A DNA stretch of 64,000 bases from Rhynchopus sp. YZ270_cl-10. Taxonomy: Eukaryota > Euglenozoa > Diplonemea > Diplonemida > Diplonemidae. The stretch lies in contig OZ037833.1 in NCBI GenBank assembly GCA_964035575.1, positions 434,001 to 498,000 on the forward strand, written 5' to 3'. The notes beneath the pieces were generated by a model. The model had not been told where the DNA came from. It did not search any database and worked only from the letters and a program-made list of their open reading frames with translations. Positions 52,560 to 61,352 of the stretch are shown here, in pieces. A program made the position numbers and the translations under genes. The stretch's first letter is position 1, and every line of letters begins with the position of its first letter.

Positions 52560-52930
52560 GGGTTCGTTGAGTGATTCTGTGGTGTAAAAGGAAGCGTACC
52601 CTAATTTTTTTTCGCCTGCGGCGCCATTTTTTATTAATTTTTTTGCTCCGCAAAAAAATAGAGTTGGCAATGTCTTTGGATACCCTTGCATTTTGCACCA
52701 AAGCTGCAAAAATTTTGCCGTTCTTTAAAAATTACCCGCCGTTGCATCAGCCCTTGCTTCTGGAAGACGTATTGGTTTTGTACGGTTCGTGGAGCGTACG
52801 GTGCAAGAGAAAGGATTAGATTTCCGTTTTTTATTATCTCGCAAATTGACCCGCCTCTCCGCTCTGTGGCTGCCAGGGAGGCGCGCGCGAAGCGCGCGAC
52901 GACCGCTCGTTGCGGGGGAATTTTTTTTTG
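52560..52930. repeat. Dispersed repeat R2, copy A (about 0.37 kb)
   Basis: Shares with 56178-56585 a long colinear series: GTGATTCTGTGGTGTAAAA, CGCCTGCGGCGCCA, TTGCTCCGCAAAAAA, ATACCCTTGCATTTTGCA, CTTCTGGAAGACGTATTGG and AGCGCGCGACGACCGCT. No coding capacity. Confidence 0.8.
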
Positions 52931-53432
52931 GGGGGTTTTTTTTGCAAAAATAAAATCCTCCTCATTTCGAAAATTCTGCTTTTTTCGTGGAGGATCTTGA
53001 GAGCCCTGTTCTGTCGGCCAGAGGCTTTTAGCCTAGGAGACCTATTGCGGTTAACGGTACGGCCTGATGCAAGAGAAAGCGATTTCCCCTGAAAAAGACC
53101 ACCATACTGCACACACATACATTTTTTGGGGGGGAACATTCCGTAGGAAAATATCCTCAAAAAAAAATTGAGTTGAAACACCCCAAAAACACAGCACAGA
53201 CTGGTTTTTTTGGAGCCCAGATTAAGGATGCTTCGCTTTTATTCAAAATATTTCAAAACATAAAAACAAACTCTATTATTGCACAAAGAAAAGAGAAATT
53301 TTGTGAATGCCACAACACACCACAACAAAAAACAAAGAAACGTTTATATGAAAAAATCCATCATTTTTTGTTTTGTTTTCATCACTGCTCTCTGCGTCCC
53401 GCCAAGGTGTTTACACTAATTTTTTCGTTTGC

Positions 53433-54479
53433 TTACCCCTCTTCTTCTTCCTTCTCCTCTTCTTTGTCATCTTCCGTCTCCTTCTCTTCCATGGCAACTC
53501 CACGAGACCTGCCCCGCCCCACAACGTCTTCACCCGCATCCTCCTTCCCAGCACACTTCAGCTCCCATACATCCCCTGTTGTCAGCCGGATGCTGATTGC
53601 TTCCCACTCTATTGCTGCGGTGCCTCCAAATTGGGGCGGAGTGTTCCCTGGTGTGACGATCGAGGCGAGAAATGTGTTTCCTACGAGCACCTTTGCTCGA
53701 ATGCGGTCGTCGAGAAGGGGTTTGAGCATGGAGAAAATTGCTTCGAAGACCCAGGGAGGGTTGTAGATGAGACACCGCATCATGCATTCAGGGTATGTGT
53801 TGCAGGAGGTCTTCATCTGCCCCTTCATCATCTCCAATGCGTCTGAGAACATCACAGATGGGCCAATGTGTTGCATATCCACTACAACCGTAAATCGATC
53901 CACCCCCTGCTTCTTCGCCATCTCCCGACACCGTTCTGCAACATATAAATTGAGTTTGTTCGCCCAGTCCAAGCCGTGGTCTTTAATTAGTGCATTTATT
54001 TTATCAGGGTTGGGTGCCTGCCAATATACGGGGTATCCATCTACATCATGGCCGTACAACGCGCATTCAAAAAAGCCTTGAATGTCTTCACCGAATTTAT
54101 CAAAGAGATCGTATTTGTAAAGATGGGGACGTTCGTTTTCGCGCCAGAGGGTTGCAGAACGCACTGCGCTTTCCGCTTCTTCTACGTTGGTATCTCTTGC
54201 AATAAGAAATCGGTGTAAAATATCGTCCTCCGTCACCGAATTCGGGTCGGTAGGAAGCAACGGAAGCAGGTCGGTTACTCGAGAACGGAGGTCGTGAAAG
54301 GCGGCCATATGCTTCGCGTCCAGCACCTCACCCCCAGAACGCACCTCAGGGTAGCTCACCGCTTCGCCGGGAGCAACAGGGGTGCACGGAGGGGTTACCG
54401 TGTCAGGTGGCAATGCAGTGCTGCCTTCCTTAGGAGAGGTAGCCCCCTCTGGCGTCGAAGAAGAGAAGAAGTAGTTCAT
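53433..54479 (-). CDS. Sec14-like CRAL-TRIO lipid-binding protein, 348 aa
   Basis: Residues about 60-115 are a CRAL-TRIO N-terminal helical region (VTEDDILHRFLIARDTNVEE). Residues about 130-305 are the lipid-binding domain: GYPVYWQAPNPD, DRFTVVVDMQHIGPSVMFSD, TYPECMMRCLIYNPPWVFEA, LLDDRIRAKVLVGN and TPPQFGGTAA (the Sec14-type FGG-T ending). Such proteins bind and transfer phosphoinositides or other lipids in the cytosol. The N-terminal 50 residues are Ser/Thr/Pro-rich. The C-terminus is a run of acidic residues (DDKEEEKEEEE). The stop overlaps a GGTAAGC sequence that could be a splice donor, so a further exon is possible. A partial second copy lies at 59463-60290. Confidence 0.88.
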   Translation of the reverse strand: MNYFFSSSTPEGATSPKEGSTALPPDTVTPPCTPVAPGEAVSYPEVRSGGEVLDAKHMAAFHDLRSRVTDLLPLLPTDPNSVTEDDILHRFLIARDTNVEEAESAVRSATLWRENERPHLYKYDLFDKFGEDIQGFFECALYGHDVDGYPVYWQAPNPDKINALIKDHGLDWANKLNLYVAERCREMAKKQGVDRFTVVVDMQHIGPSVMFSDALEMMKGQMKTSCNTYPECMMRCLIYNPPWVFEAIFSMLKPLLDDRIRAKVLVGNTFLASIVTPGNTPPQFGGTAAIEWEAISIRLTTGDVWELKCAGKEDAGEDVVGRGRSRGVAMEEKETEDDKEEEKEEEEG

Positions 54480-54790
54480 TGTGTGGGGAAGGGGAGAGAG
54501 GGGGCTTTGTAAAAAGTATGTTATGTTCGGTGTCCCCCCTCTGTGGTGGGTGTTGAAAGCAGTTGTGGTGTTTAGCCTTCAGGTCTCTTTGAAAACGCTC
54601 CTTTTGTGGAAACAGAAGAAAAATAGGGCAATAGCGGGTGGAGCAACAATGTTGGGGCTGGACGCACGACACCCCATCCACTTTAATTGAAGCGTTGGGA
54701 AGGGAGGCCGACAGTGTGAACCACCTCGGGAACATCGAGGGTTCCTATGTTCCCGTGTGTCAGGCTTCCTCTCGGAAGCGAAATGGAGAT
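53705..54790. repeat. Tandem unit, Sec14 segment, copy 1
   Basis: Nearly identical to 59520-60600. The match begins inside the Sec14 coding region, right at the LLDDR codons, and extends about 300 bases upstream of the start codon. Confidence 0.9.
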
Positions 54791-54834
54791 CTAGAGTGTG
54801 AAGCAAGCTGCATCTTAAGGGTTTCTGCTTTGCT

Positions 54835-55190
54835 ATTCCCCGAGACGGAGCCTACCCCTTTCCTGGACTGGAATGCCAGAAAGTGGTATTTGAGGTTCAC
54901 ATCGCGCACGAAGAAATGAAAAATGTGAATGTCCAACTTGCTAGGATACTAATGAGAGGGTGGGAGGGTGAAAGTGGAGGGAGATATATCAGATTGCTAC
55001 TATGTGTGACCCCAATCAATGCAAAAGCGAAGAAGAGAAAAGAAGAAAAAGATCCGCAAGTCGCACATATCATTGAGTACGAAGCCGTGTGCTCAGTCCT
55101 CCTGTGATGCGAAAAGTCCCCGAGGAGTTGTGGAAGAACTAGGAGAAAAGTTCGTGGCTGACATCATGTATTATGATTGTGTACGTACGT
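54835..55190. repeat. Tandem unit, intergenic segment, copy 1
   Basis: GAGACGGAGCCTACCCCTTT through GTGGCTGACATCATG is repeated at 60680-61254 (with a 230-bp insertion) and 63592-63919. It marks the spacer between a Sec14 gene and the next LRR gene. An open plus frame of about 74 codons is conserved in all copies but has no recognisable product. Confidence 0.88.
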
Positions 55191-55201
55191 GACCCTAGCT
55201 T

Positions 55202-55609
55202 AGTACACAGTACACAGTACACAGTACACAGTACACAGTACACAGTACACAGTACACAGTACACAGTACACAGTACACAGTACACAGTACACAGTACACA
55301 GTACACAGTACACAGTACACAGTACACAGTACACAGTACACAGTACACAGTACACAGTACACAGTACACAGTACACAGTACACAGTACACAGTACACAGT
55401 ACACAGTACACAGTACACAGTACACAGTACACAGTACACAGTACACAGTACACAGTACACAGTACACAGTACACAGTACACAGTACACAGTACACAGTAC
55501 ACAGTACACAGTACACAGTACACAGTACACAGTACACAGTACACAGTACACAGTACACAGTACACAGTACACAGTACACAGTACACAGTACACAGTACAC
55601 AGTACACAG
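55202..55609. repeat. Minisatellite, 7-bp unit AGTACAC, about 58 copies
   Basis: Perfect tandem AGTACAC over 408 bases. It contains no stop codon in any frame, so it creates long false open frames on both strands. Copies B and C of the tandem unit lack it at the equivalent site. Confidence 0.97.
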
Positions 55610-56177
55610 CACTGTACAAGGCAAAAATGACCAAAACAGCTGATGTTTTGGCCGAATGCCACCCTATCAGGAATATTTTCATGTATTCACACAAATTTTT
55701 TCTGGCCTCAATACCCCCAAACTACACGATTTTCGGTTCCGGATAATTTTTGGAGCACCAAATATCGCGAAAAATTTCAATTTTTTTGGTGTCGTCCGCA
55801 CATCCCTTTAGTAAAGACCAAAACACCAAGGCGTTGTAATTCGGTGAAATGGGGTGAAAGTGTGCGTAAGTGGGTGTTAGTGTGGTACCGCCGGGACACC
55901 CCAAAAATTTATGTGGATTGTTTGCAGCGGATAAGTTAGCTTTTTTAGTTTTCGCCAACTCCCGGGTTTTCCGGGGTTTTCCGGTTTTTCCCACTCACAC
56001 AAAGATAATCAGGGAAATAGCTTGGGTACTTTTGCTGGTTTCAAAACCAGAATGAGCTGGTTTACTGGTTTGGGGAAAAATAAAAAAAAAAAGTGGGATT
56101 CGGGATTCAGTTTTTCGCCTCCCCCGCACCACTTCCCCACTCACAGAAGAAAGCCTCACACGTAAGCGAACCCCTAA

Positions 56178-56585
56178 AAAGGGTTCATTAAGTGACTCTG
56201 TGGTGTAAAAAGCTGCATGTTTTGCACTATGTCCCAATTTTTTTTTCGCCTGCGGCGCCACTTTATATTAATTTTTTGCTCCGCAAAAAATAGAGTTTAC
56301 AATGTCTTAGGGAATACCCTTGCATTTTGCAGCCGCAAATGCAACTTGACCAAAGCTGCAAAAAGTTGACCGTTTTTTCAAAATGATCCACCGTTGCAAC
56401 AGCCCCTGCTTCTGGAAGACGTATTGGTTAGTGGAAGGTGCAAGACCAAGCGCCGTAAACACAGGATTATATTCCATTTTCTTTGTTGTCTCGCAAAATT
56501 TACCCTTTGCCTCTCCACTTAGTGGTTGGCAGGGAGGCGCTCGCGAAGCGCGCGACGACCGCTTTCAACCGGGGAAAAAAATTTT
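56178..56585. repeat. Dispersed repeat R2, copy B
   Basis: Second copy of the repeat at 52560-52930, in the same orientation, with small insertions. Confidence 0.8.
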
Positions 56586-57124
56586 CTAAACCAGCAAACC
56601 AGCAACATTTGAAAAGTGCACCTTTCAAGCTACTACCCTGAAGATAATGATGAAAAATCACAAAAAAAAATGAGCTACCCCAATATTTCTACCCAGCCCC
56701 AGGTCTAAACCCACCAACTCAACGACTTTTTCAGATTCCAAAGCCAGTGTTTGTGCGGCACAAAGACCCGCCAGGGGGAGGTAACTAAGGCGTCGCTCTT
56801 CGCCAATAAACGCGTTAATATACTCCTCACAGCTGTGATATAAAATCGAACATTTTTACAGCCAAACTATGGCATGGTAGGGCTACTGCTCATAAATTTT
56901 GGCTACCCCACAGGCGCAGCCACGGTATGCTACTTTTTTATTATCGCCGATCCCTTATTCTTGCTCGATATGAGGCGGTTGGCTGCTGGGGGGGTGGGTG
57001 GGAACCGGACTTCCTTCGGGTCCCTGGCAGGGTGTTTCCTAAATTTGGAAATTTTCCGGAAAATTCCGACATCCGGAAGCAAATTTTTTCCCTGGAAAAA
57101 AAGTGGGTTTTCAGCTCCAAAACA

Positions 57125-57218
57125 TGCCGCAATTGGCATTTCCAGAATCCGTCCGCGCTGTGGTGGGGTCACTTTCCCGAAATGGCCAAGTTCTTGGTAT
57201 TGGTCAAAATGAGTGCGC
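57125..57218 (+). repeat. Dispersed repeat R1, copy C
   Basis: AGAATCCGTCCGCGCTGTGG, TGGGGTCAC, AATGGCCAAGTTCTTGG and TATTGGTCAA match copy A in inverted orientation. It supplies the last codons and stop of the LRR gene at 57169-58830. Confidence 0.7.
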
Positions 57219-58830
57219 GAGGAAGCCGTCCAGCCAAAGTGTCTGTTTGCATGCTTGTGAGGTGAACAGTCGACAACGTCGTGCAATTAGCTAAGAAGGA
57301 GGACCCGATCGAAGTGACTGCTTGCATGCCTGTGAGGTCAACGGTCGACAACTTCGCGCAACGAGATAAGAAGTAGTTCCCGATCGAAGTGACTGCTTGC
57401 ATGCCTGTGAGGTCAACGGTCGACAACTTCGTGCAACCTGCTAAGAAGTCGTTCCCGATCGAAGTGACTGCTTGCATGCCTGTGAAATCAACAGTCGACA
57501 ACGATGTGCAATTAATTAGGAAGCACTCCCCGATCGAAGTGACTGCTTTCATGCCTGTGAAATCAACGGTCGACAACGATGCGCAACCAACTAGGAAGCT
57601 GTTCCTGATCGAAGTGACTGCTTTCATGCCTGCGAGGTCAACGGTCGACAACTTCGCGCAACCAGATAAGAAGTAGTTCCCGATCGAAGTGACTGCTTCC
57701 ATGCCTGTGAGGTGAACAGTCGACAACGTCGTGCAACCAGATAAGAAGTGGATCCCGATCGAAGTCATTGCTTTCATGCCTGTGAGGTCAACAGTTGACA
57801 ACGTCGTGCAATTGCGTAAGAAGTCGTGCCCGATCGAAGTAACTGCTTGCATGCCTGTGAGGTCAACGGTCGACAACGTCGTGCAATCAGAGAAGAAGTC
57901 GTCCCCGATCGAAGTGACTGCTTTCATGCTTGTGAGGTCAACGGTCGACAACTTCGCGCAAACAGATAAGAAGTTGTTCCCGATCGAAGTAACTGCTTTC
58001 ATGCCTGTGAGGTCAACGGCCGACAACGTCCTGCAACCAGCTAAGAAGTGGTTCCCGATCGAAGTGACTGCTTGCATGCCTGTGAGGTCAACAGTCGACA
58101 ACGTCTTGCAATTGCGTAAGAAGTCGTGCCCGATCGAAGTGACTGCTTTCATGCCTGTGAGGTCAACGGTCGACAACGTCGTGCAACCAGCTAAGAAGTG
58201 GTTCCCGATCGAAGTGACTGCATGTATGCCTGTGAAATCAACGGTCGACAACTTCGTGCAACCAGATAAGAAGTAGTTCCCGATCGACGTGACTGCTTTC
58301 ATGCCTGTGAGGTCTACAGACGACAACATTGTACAGTCAGCTAGGAACCCGTGCCCAATCGCGGTGACGAACGGCAACTTTGGCAGGTCCAGTTTGGTGT
58401 CGCAGTGAGGACGGGAAGTGTCACGAATGTCATCCACAATCGACACGCAACTGGAAACAATGCACGTTACTGTACTATACTCGAAGAAGTCATCTGGAAT
58501 CTCAGTCACAACTTCTGCCTGCAGAAGCAAGGAAGCCACCTTCGGATCGGTCACCTCCTTCAACCTTTCATCTGTGATGTTGGTCTCACCCAGTGCACGA
58601 AGTGCTGCTATGGCCTCGTATTTCGTCGTTTTCGTCAGTACTACTTTGTCCCCAGCACTCAGTTCTGTGATGTCCTCCCCTTCCTCCTTCCCTCCGAAGC
58701 CCATATGAAAGCTGTCTTCGGCCAACCCCGTTGCTGTCGCCACCTTCCGACGCAGGGCCTCCGTTGTGTCATCCTCACCCACCTCAATCACATGCTCCGT
58801 TTCGTCATACCCCTGTATCGTCACATCCAT
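57169..58830 (-). CDS. Ubiquitin-like + BspA-type LRR protein, 553 aa
   Basis: Residues 1-70 have the length and pattern of a ubiquitin-like fold (VIEVGEDDTTEALRRKVATA, then DITELSAGDKVVLTK). There is no terminal di-glycine, so it is not a conjugatable tag. A helical linker (KYEAIAALRALGETNITDER) leads to about 15 BspA/TpLRR-type repeats of 23 residues with consensus KAVTSIGNxFLSGCTKLSTV DLTGM. No signal peptide or membrane anchor, so it should be cytosolic. The ATG at 58830 is chosen because it opens the Ubl fold and is conserved in the second copy. The codons further upstream are leader-like. The last about 15 residues (ALILTNTKNLAISGK) come from dispersed repeat R1 and differ from the second copy, so the original C-terminus has probably been lost. 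LRR-type ligand recognition is likely; the partner is unknown. Confidence 0.82.
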   Translation of the reverse strand: MDVTIQGYDETEHVIEVGEDDTTEALRRKVATATGLAEDSFHMGFGGKEEGEDITELSAGDKVVLTKTTKYEAIAALRALGETNITDERLKEVTDPKVASLLLQAEVVTEIPDDFFEYSTVTCIVSSCVSIVDDIRDTSRPHCDTKLDLPKLPFVTAIGHGFLADCTMLSSVDLTGMKAVTSIGNYFLSGCTKLSTVDFTGIHAVTSIGNHFLAGCTTLSTVDLTGMKAVTSIGHDFLRNCKTLSTVDLTGMQAVTSIGNHFLAGCRTLSAVDLTGMKAVTSIGNNFLSVCAKLSTVDLTSMKAVTSIGDDFFSDCTTLSTVDLTGMQAVTSIGHDFLRNCTTLSTVDLTGMKAMTSIGIHFLSGCTTLSTVHLTGMEAVTSIGNYFLSGCAKLSTVDLAGMKAVTSIRNSFLVGCASLSTVDFTGMKAVTSIGECFLINCTSLSTVDFTGMQAVTSIGNDFLAGCTKLSTVDLTGMQAVTSIGNYFLSRCAKLSTVDLTGMQAVTSIGSSFLANCTTLSTVHLTSMQTDTLAGRLPRALILTNTKNLAISGK

Positions 58831-59462
58831 TTTTTGTGTCTTTCTCTGTTTGTGGTGTTGTGGGATCAGGGAAGAAACAGGGAGCCCAACTCCCCCCACG
58901 GAATCGCCACTAGTTGTTCTGTAACCGTACGCAGACATGCGGCACTTTGCTATGAAATCGTCCAGTCCAAATGACTGCTTTCAGGCATGCAAGAGTGGGA
59001 AAACATATAAAAACAAGCGTTCATTTTTTGCAGAAAAAATACTGGGATATTTTGTTGTCGTTTATTTCTGTTACACAAGCCCCCACTGACTAGGAGTGGG
59101 TGAGAAGCCCGAAATTCGGGGTATTTTTCTTTCCAAAACATGGTTTCACTGGCTATGCACACTACGTAAGATGTTGCAAAGGCAGAACCTCTCCTCTCCT
59201 GCTGCCAGAGGCAGCCATTGTATCATGGAGGCAAACGAATGGAAGGTATTGAAGACGAGATTTACAACATAACCAACAACGGCTGTGAAGCCTTCTATGA
59301 TATCTATGCCAGCACGCACCTCAAGTACGGCTTCCCTGTCCATGTCGAACCGGTTGTTGGTGGACGACACCTCCGCCTCTTGCATTCCCCCACAACGATA
59401 CGTACTTAGCTAATAACACCTTGCGTTCCCTCTCCGCTCTGGATTGATTTCCTATACCAGTC
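58831..59462. other. Junction between tandem units 1 and 2
   Basis: 58831-58975 is the conserved leader of the LRR gene. 59040-59320 has balanced composition with a minus-strand frame reading EAEVSSTNNRFDMDREAVLE, of unknown origin. 59320-59510 is an erlin-like fragment. Confidence 0.5.
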
Positions 59463-59512
59463 TCAAGTACATAGGCCACCGCGTCTGCGACAGACTTCTC
59501 TTTGTCCATGAG
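59320..59512 (-). pseudogene. Erlin-like C-terminal fragment at a duplication junction
   Basis: The minus-strand frame reads DKEKSVADAVAYVLETG, almost the same as DKEKSIADAVAYVLETR in the erlin-like sequence at 62.7 kb. It begins abruptly where the Sec14 copy ends. It is a relic created by the rearrangement that made tandem unit 2. Confidence 0.6.
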
Positions 59513-60290
59513 GACGGTCGTCGAGAAGGGGTTTGAGCATGGAGAAGATTGCTTCGAAGACCCAGGGGGGGTTGTAGATGAGACACCGCATCATGCATTC
59601 AGGGTATGTGTTGCAGGAGGTCTTCATCTGCCCCTTCATCATCTCCAATGCGTCTGAGAACATCACAGATGGGCCAATGTGTTGCATATCCACTACAACC
59701 GTAAATCGATCCACCCCCTGCTTCTTCGCCATCTCCCGACACCGTTCTGCAACATATAAATTGAGTGTGTTCGCCCAGTCCAAGCCATGGTCTTTAATTA
59801 GTGCATTTATTTTATCAGGGTTGGGTGCCTGCCAATATACGGGGTATCCATCTACATCATGGCCGTACAACGCGCATTCAAAAAAGCCTTGAATGTCTTC
59901 ACCGAAGTTATCAAAGAGATCGTATTTGTAGAGATGGGGACGTTCGTTTTCGCGCCAGAGGGTTGCAGAACGCACTGCGCTTTCCGCTTCTTCTACGTTG
60001 GTATCTCTTGCAATAAGAAATCGGTGCAAAATATCGTCCTCCGTCACCGAATTCGGGTCGGTAGGAAGCAACGGAAGCAGGTCGGTTACTCGAGAACGGA
60101 GGTCGTGAAAGGCGGCCATATGCTTCGCGTCCAGCACCTCACCCCCAGAACGCACCTCAGGGTAGCTCACCGCGTCGCCGGGAGCAACAGGGGTGCACGG
60201 AGGGGTTACCGTGTCAGGTGGCAATGCAGTGCTGCCTTCCTTAGGAGAGGTAGCCCCCTCTGGCGTCGAAGAAGAGAAGAAGTAGTTCAT
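59463..60290 (-). pseudogene. Truncated second copy of the Sec14-like gene
   Basis: Codons 1-259 are nearly identical to the Sec14-like gene at 53.4-54.5 kb. Differences include Glu to Asp at about residue 39, Lys to Asn in DLFDNFGED and Lys to Thr in WANTLNLY. After PLLDDR the frame enters the erlin-like fragment in another frame and stops after 16 unrelated residues. The copy therefore lacks the last strand/helix of the CRAL-TRIO fold and its FGGT motif, so it is probably non-functional, although it may still be transcribed from the duplicated leader. Confidence 0.8.
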
Positions 60291-60600
60291 TGTGTGGGGA
60301 AGGGGAGAGAGGGGGCTTTGTAAAAAGTATGTTATGTTCGGTGTCCCCCCTCTGTGGTGGGTGTTGAAAGCAGTTGTGGTGTTTAGCCTTCAGGTCTCTT
60401 TGAAAACGCTCCTTTTGTGGAAACAGAAGAAAAATAGGGCAATAGCGGGTGGAGCAACAATGTTGGGGCTGGACGCACGACACCCCATCCACTTTTCATT
60501 GAAGCGTTGGGAAGGGAGGCCGACAGTGTGAAACTCCTCGGGAACATCGAGGGCTCCTATGATCCCGTGTGTCAGGCTTCCTCTCGGAAGGGAAATGGAG
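59520..60600. repeat. Tandem unit, Sec14 segment, copy 2
   Basis: Partner of 53705-54790, including leader DNA up to CAGGCTTCCTCTCGGAAG. Confidence 0.9.
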
Positions 60601-60679
60601 AGCTGGATACCTATCTGAAGCAAGCTGCATCTTCAGGGTTTATCGCGAGGTGGTGAAGCAGATAGGACAGGGGAAACAG

Positions 60680-61310
60680 GTAAGGTCCCTGAGACGGAGC
60701 CTACCCCTTTCCTGGACTGGAATGCCATAAAGTGGTATTTGATGTTCACAACGCCCACAAGGAAATGAAAGAAAAGTTTATAAGATGAACCTAAGCCTCT
60801 CGTGCTTAGTCACCTTATCATATTCGTTATCGCACAGCTTCAGCTGCGCTGGCTTCTACAAGTTTGTTGTCAGGGATGATGTCATTTCCCCAGCCGGAGT
60901 TCGTAATTTTGGCACGTACGATGACGTGTTCGAGCATGTGCATAGTGTAGCGCGGGTACGTAAAAACTGGGCGACGGTCGTAGCCTATAAGTCCGGGTGG
61001 ATGAAAAATGTGAATGTCCACCTTGCTAGGATACTAATGAGAGGATGGGAGGGTGAAAGTGGAGGGAGATATATCAGATTGCTACTATGTGTGACCCCAA
61101 TCAATGCAAAAGCGAAGAAGAGAAAAGAAGAAAAAGATCCGCAAGTCGCAAATATGATTGAGTACGAAGCCGTGTGTTCAGTCCTCCTGTGATGCGAAAA
61201 GTCCCCGAGGAGTTGTGGAAGAACTAGGAGAAAAGTTCGTGGCTGACATCATGCATCGTTTCATTATTATTGTGTCACGTACGTGACCCCATCACGTGCT
61301 TTCGACAGCC
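60680..61310. repeat. Tandem unit, intergenic segment, copy 2 (with insertion)
   Basis: Matches 54835-55190 and 63592-64000 except for the 230-bp LINE insertion at 60771-61000. Beyond the copy-1 minisatellite position it continues with GTCACGTACGTGACCCCATC, shared with copy 3. Confidence 0.88.
60765..61006 (-). mobile_element. 5'-truncated LINE with target-site duplication
   Basis: A 230-bp insertion (60771-61000) absent from the two sister copies at 54.9 and 63.7 kb. It is flanked by ATGAAA on both sides, while the empty sites have ATGAAA once. On the minus strand it encodes the end of a LINE ORF2 (GLIGYDRRPVF, then NSGWGNDIIPDNKL and VR-stop), related to the C-terminus of the full-length LINE at 14.8 kb. 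It then ends in the family-1 stem-loop GGTGACTAAGCACGAGAGGC, TTAGGTTCATCTTATAAAC and TTTTC. This links the dispersed family-1 tails to LINE 3' ends. The insertion is younger than the unit duplication. Confidence 0.85.
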
Positions 61311-61352
61311 ACGTTAAAGGGCATTGGCTCTGCTGGCTGCGGCACCATCGGC

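Larger units (their letters stand above)
49611..53432. other. Intergenic, 3.8 kb, repeats and a possible gene relic
   Basis: No intact gene. It contains a possible broken gene (49950-50528), GC palindromes with a short ATAA microsatellite (50138-50270), A/T runs, and repeat R2 at 52560-52930. A plus-strand open frame at 51841-52440 is composition-driven. Confidence 0.55.
54480..57168. other. Intergenic with 7-bp minisatellite and repeats R1, R2
   Basis: No gene supported. It holds the three-copy tandem-unit segment (54835-55190), the minisatellite (55202-55609), repeat R2 (56178-56585) and part of repeat R1 (from about 57125). Confidence 0.65.

Noticed and set aside
54883-55107. A 74-codon plus-strand frame conserved in all three tandem units
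   Set aside because: Conservation follows from the recent duplication of the whole spacer. Composition is Lys/Glu-rich without a recognisable family.
55139-55694. Several long frames of VYCVLCT / STQYTVH repeats on both strands
   Set aside because: The 7-bp minisatellite has no stop codon in any of the six frames, so these frames carry no evidence of coding.
57389-58276. Plus-strand frames with repeated PVRSTVDNV units
   Set aside because: Antisense shadow of the 69-bp LRR repeats; the minus frame gives proper BspA-type repeats attached to a ubiquitin-like domain.
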